This document shows, piece after piece, positions 60,484-64,000 of a DNA stretch of 64,000 nucleotides. Source of the stretch: Polyangium sp. y55x31 (GTDB taxonomy: Bacteria; Myxococcota_A; Polyangia; Polyangiales; Polyangiaceae). The notes under the pieces were generated by a model that worked only from the letters and a program-made list of their open reading frames with translations, did not search any database and was not told the DNA's origin. Numbering within the stretch: position 1 is the stretch's first letter; every line of letters starts with the position of its first letter. The stretch spans positions 1 through 64,000 of the forward strand of contig NZ_JARZHG010000001.1 of NCBI RefSeq assembly GCF_029946505.1, written 5' to 3'. A program made the position numbers and the translations under genes.

Positions 60484-63356
60484 TCCTTCCCCTGCTTCGG
60501 CTTGTACCGGCCGATGGCCGTCAGCTCGTAGACGTGCTCCAGAAACTCCGGGAGAATTTGCGCCGATATCGCCCAGCAATTGCCCGGCCCGAGATCCAGC
60601 ATCTTGCAGCGCTCGATGTGCTCGCCGTCCGGGTGCTCGTGCATGTACACGAAGCTCGATTTACCGCGATTGCGATAAAACTGCCGCGCCTCTTCCATCA
60701 ACGGGACGAATGCGGCCCGCCCGCCGCGGCCGAGCTCGTAGAGGCGCACGCAATCGAGCAGCCGGAACAGATTCGTCCCCGTCTCGCCCGTCTCCACGAT
60801 CGCCGCCGCCACCGGCACGCCTGCCCGCCGCGCCGTGAAGAACACGCGCTCGCGCCCCATCCCCGCTTCCTTCCAGAGCCGCGCCGTCTCCCCGAGCTCC
60901 ACCCGCTCCGGCACGAGATCGAGCGCGTCGAGCAGCGCCGCGGTATGCGTCTTGCTGAGCTCGTCGAGCAGCCACGCCGTCTCGAACGGCGCCGCGGGCC
61001 CGACGTCGAAGCGCTCGCCCGAGACCACCTCGCTCGTCGCCGCCGATTGCAGCTCGAGGAGCCGGAACGGCCGGATCGCCGCGAGGCCCTGATCCACGTA
61101 CGGCCGCGCGAAATCGAGGTGCGCCATCGACCACGGCACCTCGCCGTCGATGAACGCGAGCGCCCACGTGAAGGCCGGATCGAGCTGCGGATACTCGAAC
61201 GCCCGCAGATAGATGTCGCGCAGGATCTGCCGCACGTGCGCGACGCCGGGCGCCTTGCCCGGGCGCTTGGCGAGCTGGTGGACGAGCCAGCTCCCGCTGT
61301 AGATCTTCGCCACCGAGAGCGAGGCCTCGATCCCGCGCTCCGACGGCCACACGGCCTGGCAGATGATCCGCGGCGCCGCCGCCGCCCGCGCGCCGAACTC
61401 CAGGAACGTCTTCTTCAGCGGCTCGAATTGATCCGGAGTTTTACCGGACAAATTGAAATATCCCGATTGCTGGAGCAGGCTCCACATCGACTCCGGCGTC
61501 TCGGATCCGCCGAGCGTCTTTTCGTGCAGCTCCTGGCTCACGAGCCGCATCCACGGCCCCTCGTCCTTCGACGTCCGCGGCGCCACCTTGAGCCCGCACC
61601 GCGCCTTCGTCCCATTGCGCCCCGGGAGCACGTACCGGACCTCGCCGTGCATGTGCAGCGGCGCGTCGTCCCCCACGCACACCTCGATGTCCGGCATCTC
61701 GAGGCCCGGGAACACGAGATCCTGGTCGGCGTCGACCTCGAAGCACAACCCCGCGAACGAGACGTCGAGCACCGGCCGCCCGGACACGACCACCTCGGGC
61801 CATATCGGGTGCTTGAACGACGCCGTGATCGGCCGCTGCACCTTGCACCGCCGGAACCACCGGTGCCGCACCCGCTCGATCCGCGTCGGCATCGGCGTCG
61901 TCACGCGCCCGTCGGCGTCGAACTCGGCCTTGTCGAGGTGGATCCGGTGAATCGAGTTGTACCCGCCGAGATCCACGATGTACGGCGGCGCGCCCCAGTC
62001 GCGCGCCGATTTCCACACGACCCGCGTCTCCTCGCGCGCCTCGATTTTCTCGGCCCTGACCGGCACGTCCGACCCCACGACGAGCCCCTCGCTGCCCGCG
62101 TGAATCAGCGCCCGCAGGATCGCCCGCACCCGGCCCGGATCGTCGATCTGCTCGCGGACGCGCGACAGGCTCCGCGCGAGATCCGCGTGCCCGACGACGT
62201 AGAGCTCCTGCAAGAGGCCGAGGATCTTCCGGCCGAGATCCCGCGTGACCCGCTCGAACTGCACGCTGACGAGCACGCTCCCCTGCGGCCCCGTCGGCTC
62301 GATCGAGACCACCACGCCCTCGACCGGACCCACCGCGCCCTTGCCCGAGAGCATGTACGCCGTGACGCGCCCGCCGAGCCGCGGGATCAGCCCGTCGCCC
62401 GGGGAAAACCACACCGCCGAGGGCGAGAGCCGCACCACGGACGCGGGCAGGATCCAGCGCCCCTCCGTCTGCAGCGCGACCGCGCACGCGCCCTCGCGCA
62501 GCCGATATCCCGGCCCCGCCTCGCCGCTCACCCGCCGGAAACGGACCGAGGGCGGGCTCTCCGTGTAGTCCGTCGACCGCGGCGCCTCCGAGGGCCGCGG
62601 CGGCCGCATGTCGGACAAACGCCGCGACGGGAACCGCACCGAATTCGGCGCCTCCCCGAGCGGCTCGTCCTCGCGCATCCCGAGCGCCGCGCGCCCCTCG
62701 GCCGTCAGGCGCGGGAACCGCACCGACGTTCCCCCCTCGGAGAGCACGTCGTCGTCACGCCCCGGCGCTCGCTCCGACGCCGACGGCGCGATCGACCGCG
62801 GGAACCGCACCGACGGCGGCGGCTCGCTGAGCCCCTCCTCGTCGCTGCGCATCCCGAGCGGCGGCGCCGAGAGCGGCGCCCGCGGGAACCTTAGCGACGG
62901 CGGCGGCTCGCTGAGCCCCTCCTCGTCGCGCGGCGGCCCCCACGACGAATGCCGCGCCTCCGGCATCGGCCGCGGAAATCGCACCGACGGCGGCGGCTCC
63001 GTCAAATGGTCCTCGTCGCGCGGCGGGCCCCACGACGAGTGCCGCGCCTCCGGCATTGCCCGCGGAAATCGCACCGACGGCGGCGGCTCCGTCAAATGGT
63101 CCTCGTCACGCGGCGGGCCCCACGACGAGTGCCGCGCCTCCGGTATGGCCCGCGCAAACCGCACCGACGGCGGTGGCTCGCTCCTGCGATCCTCGTCGAG
63201 CATTCCGAGCGCCGCCCGCCCCTCCGCGGTAAGCCGTGGAAAACGCACCGACGACGGTCCGTCCGACAACGGATTGACGCTCGGCGGGGCCGGTGACTCC
63301 GTGGTCGATACGGGTCGTGGCTCACCGCCTGCGGCTGGCGCCCGTTCGCTGCTCAC
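60480..63356 (-). CDS. PilZ-domain protein with SVRFPR motif array and C-terminal acyltransferase-like domain
   Basis: Protein of 958 residues. Residues 1-280 are disordered and hold nine SVRFPR-type motifs. Residues ~288-400 look like a degenerate PilZ/YcgR unit. Residues ~430-610 hold a PilZ domain with both c-di-GMP features: RRCKVQR (502-508) and DVSFAG (531-536). Residues ~640-958 resemble a GNAT-type/N-acyl amino acid synthase-like acyltransferase (FFTARRAGVPVAAAIVETGE, FRLLDCVRLYEL, YMHEHPDGEHIERCKMLDLG). The GTG start at 63356 has GAGGGGG about six bases upstream. It precedes and overlaps the ThiF-nitroreductase gene. The acyltransferase assignment is less sure than PilZ. Confidence 0.78.
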   Translation of the reverse strand: MSSERAPAAGGEPRPVSTTESPAPPSVNPLSDGPSSVRFPRLTAEGRAALGMLDEDRRSEPPPSVRFARAIPEARHSSWGPPRDEDHLTEPPPSVRFPRAMPEARHSSWGPPRDEDHLTEPPPSVRFPRPMPEARHSSWGPPRDEEGLSEPPPSLRFPRAPLSAPPLGMRSDEEGLSEPPPSVRFPRSIAPSASERAPGRDDDVLSEGGTSVRFPRLTAEGRAALGMREDEPLGEAPNSVRFPSRRLSDMRPPRPSEAPRSTDYTESPPSVRFRRVSGEAGPGYRLREGACAVALQTEGRWILPASVVRLSPSAVWFSPGDGLIPRLGGRVTAYMLSGKGAVGPVEGVVVSIEPTGPQGSVLVSVQFERVTRDLGRKILGLLQELYVVGHADLARSLSRVREQIDDPGRVRAILRALIHAGSEGLVVGSDVPVRAEKIEAREETRVVWKSARDWGAPPYIVDLGGYNSIHRIHLDKAEFDADGRVTTPMPTRIERVRHRWFRRCKVQRPITASFKHPIWPEVVVSGRPVLDVSFAGLCFEVDADQDLVFPGLEMPDIEVCVGDDAPLHMHGEVRYVLPGRNGTKARCGLKVAPRTSKDEGPWMRLVSQELHEKTLGGSETPESMWSLLQQSGYFNLSGKTPDQFEPLKKTFLEFGARAAAAPRIICQAVWPSERGIEASLSVAKIYSGSWLVHQLAKRPGKAPGVAHVRQILRDIYLRAFEYPQLDPAFTWALAFIDGEVPWSMAHLDFARPYVDQGLAAIRPFRLLELQSAATSEVVSGERFDVGPAAPFETAWLLDELSKTHTAALLDALDLVPERVELGETARLWKEAGMGRERVFFTARRAGVPVAAAIVETGETGTNLFRLLDCVRLYELGRGGRAAFVPLMEEARQFYRNRGKSSFVYMHEHPDGEHIERCKMLDLGPGNCWAISAQILPEFLEHVYELTAIGRYKPKQGKE
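62532..63251 (-). repeat. nine-copy SVRFPR motif array (coding, period ~84-93 bp)
   Basis: Motifs start at residues 36, 64, 94, 124, 154, 182, 211, 239 and 270 of the PilZ protein, each (P/S/T/N)S-V/L-R-F-x-R, spaced 28-31 residues. The units at 64-154 share a full block, PEARHSSWGPPRDEDHLTEP, nearly identical also in DNA. LTAEGRAALGM follows motifs 1 and 7. The repeats suggest expansion by duplication and selection on the motif itself, since linkers vary and the motif does not. Confidence 0.88.
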
Positions 63357-63537
63357 CCTTCACCCCCTCGGGGAGCGACCGAAGCACGGAAGCGCCGACT
63401 CTTCGCGTCAAGCAAGGTGCGATGCCTCCAGCGGTCTCACGTTCGGGCGACGAAAAGCCTCGGGGCCCGATCTCGGGTCCGACATTCGTCGTGGCCGGAG
63501 CGCGCTCACACGCGCTCGAGCCACGGACCAACACCCG

Positions 63538-63566
63538 TTTTTATCGAACGGCCCCGACAGCGTCAA
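63538..63566 (-). promoter_or_regulatory. sigma-70-like promoter for the PilZ/E1-nitroreductase operon
   Basis: On the minus strand TTGACG (63566-63561) and TAAAAA (63543-63538) are separated by exactly 17 bases. This leaves a leader of about 170-180 bases before the GTG at 63356. TTGACG matches the -35 consensus in 5 of 6 positions and TAAAAA matches the -10 in 4 of 6. Found by eye. Confidence 0.5.
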
Positions 63567-63650
63567 GGCCGTCGTCACGCGCGTCCGGTGTAATTGTCAC
63601 CACCAAGGCTCGTCAGGGTTCGTCCCCTGGTCGCTTGCATTTCCGCGGCG

Positions 63651-64000
63651 TCAGCCCTCGTCGGGCATCGCCTTCGACGACCCGCCGGCCTTGGCCTTCT
63701 TGAGCGCGAGGCGGAGCGTCTGGACCGCGGTCTTCATCGCAATGTGATACCGCGGCGGAACGTCGAGATACGTGAGCGCCTGATTGATGTGATCCGGCGG
63801 AAAAGCCGCATACGCATCGTGGTAAAACCAGCGAAGCGCCGTGAGCACACCGCGGACGAACGAAGACGCGGTGACCGTCGCCACCTTCGGCTCTTTCCTG
63901 TTCGGCACGTAGCTCGGCGACGCGCGCAGCTCATCGACGCGCATTTTCAGGCGCTTGCGTTGCGAGGCCGTCGGCGCGCCCCCGTCCGTTATGATGAGAA
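63651..64000 (-). CDS. hypothetical protein, N-terminus cut by window edge
   Basis: The frame stays open past a possible ATG at 63944 to the window edge, and the upstream residues (LIITDGGAPTASQRKRLKMR) look like continuing protein, so the gene probably starts outside. The visible part ends VATVTASSFVRGVLTALRWF, HDAYAAFPPDHINQALTYL and a Lys-rich tail (LALKKAKAGGSSKAMPDEG). The pattern recalls small myxobacterial STAS-like or SpoIIAA-like proteins that lack a named function. The family is not assigned. It lies upstream on the same strand as the PilZ gene, 294 bases away. Confidence 0.6.
   Translation of the reverse strand, partial: LIITDGGAPTASQRKRLKMRVDELRASPSYVPNRKEPKVATVTASSFVRGVLTALRWFYHDAYAAFPPDHINQALTYLDVPPRYHIAMKTAVQTLRLALKKAKAGGSSKAMPDEG

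Noticed and set aside
1-64000. tRNA, rRNA, riboswitch or prophage genes
   Set aside because: None was seen by eye: no cloverleaf, rRNA-like conserved block, phage structural gene or known riboswitch core. A covariance-model scan would be needed to exclude small RNAs.

Overview
The window is about 70% GC with strong G/C preference at third codon positions. Genes are long and tightly packed, often overlapping by an ATGA or GTGA. There are many lipoproteins, a very large serine/threonine kinase, PilZ and AraC-type regulators, a GTP-type PEP carboxykinase, and a class II HMG-CoA reductase that points to mevalonate metabolism. Together these suggest a myxobacterium of the Polyangium/Sorangium side (order Polyangiales). 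That is an inference from gene content and base composition, not a database match. No rRNA, tRNA, CRISPR array, insertion sequence or prophage was seen.

Layout. 1-2.6 kb: a cut-off Gly-rich lipoprotein, an AraC regulator, six 43-bp tandem repeats and a Uma2-type nuclease. 2.7-7.2 kb: a FemAB-like acyltransferase, an OPT-family transporter and an MscS-type channel. 7.2-15.4 kb: a pbpC/alpha-2-macroglobulin pair. 15.6-20.4 kb: a GldA/F/G-like ABC operon with a DUF4340 protein. 20.5-26.8 kb: xerD, an N-formylglutamate amidohydrolase, a membrane protein, a lipoprotein, a P-protein-like gene whose active-site motifs are altered, and an FmdB protein with a poly-serine tail. 27.1-32.1 kb: smc and a YchF/DUF933 NTPase. 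32.2-43.9 kb: a ten-gene menaquinone operon plus convergent menI. 44.1-54.3 kb: pckG, a phosphoesterase, a cytochrome c-FTR1 iron permease, a GNAT/kynureninase-like pair, a lipoprotein and an M14 peptidase. 54.4-57.8 kb: a giant kinase. 58.2-63.4 kb: a two-gene module of a ThiF/E1-nitroreductase fusion and a PilZ-acyltransferase. 63.6 kb to the end: a cut-off hypothetical gene.

How the genes work together. The menaquinone operon (gbsR-like regulator, polyprenyl diphosphate synthase, DAHP synthase, HMG-CoA reductase, menG, menF, menD, menA, menC, menE) places the entry enzymes of both precursor branches, shikimate and mevalonate, beside the naphthoquinone enzymes. Its first gene is a regulator preceded by a perfect 10+10-bp inverted repeat. 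menB and menH are not in the window.

Most notable signals. (1) A family of nested-hairpin elements occurs five times. It fills every convergent intergenic gap in the window and no other kind of gap. (2) The PilZ-acyltransferase has an N-terminal array of nine SVRFPR-type motifs spaced 28-31 residues apart and is translationally coupled to the E1-nitroreductase fusion; this is the best candidate for an undescribed system. (3) The menaquinone operon carries its own regulator and operator-like palindrome.
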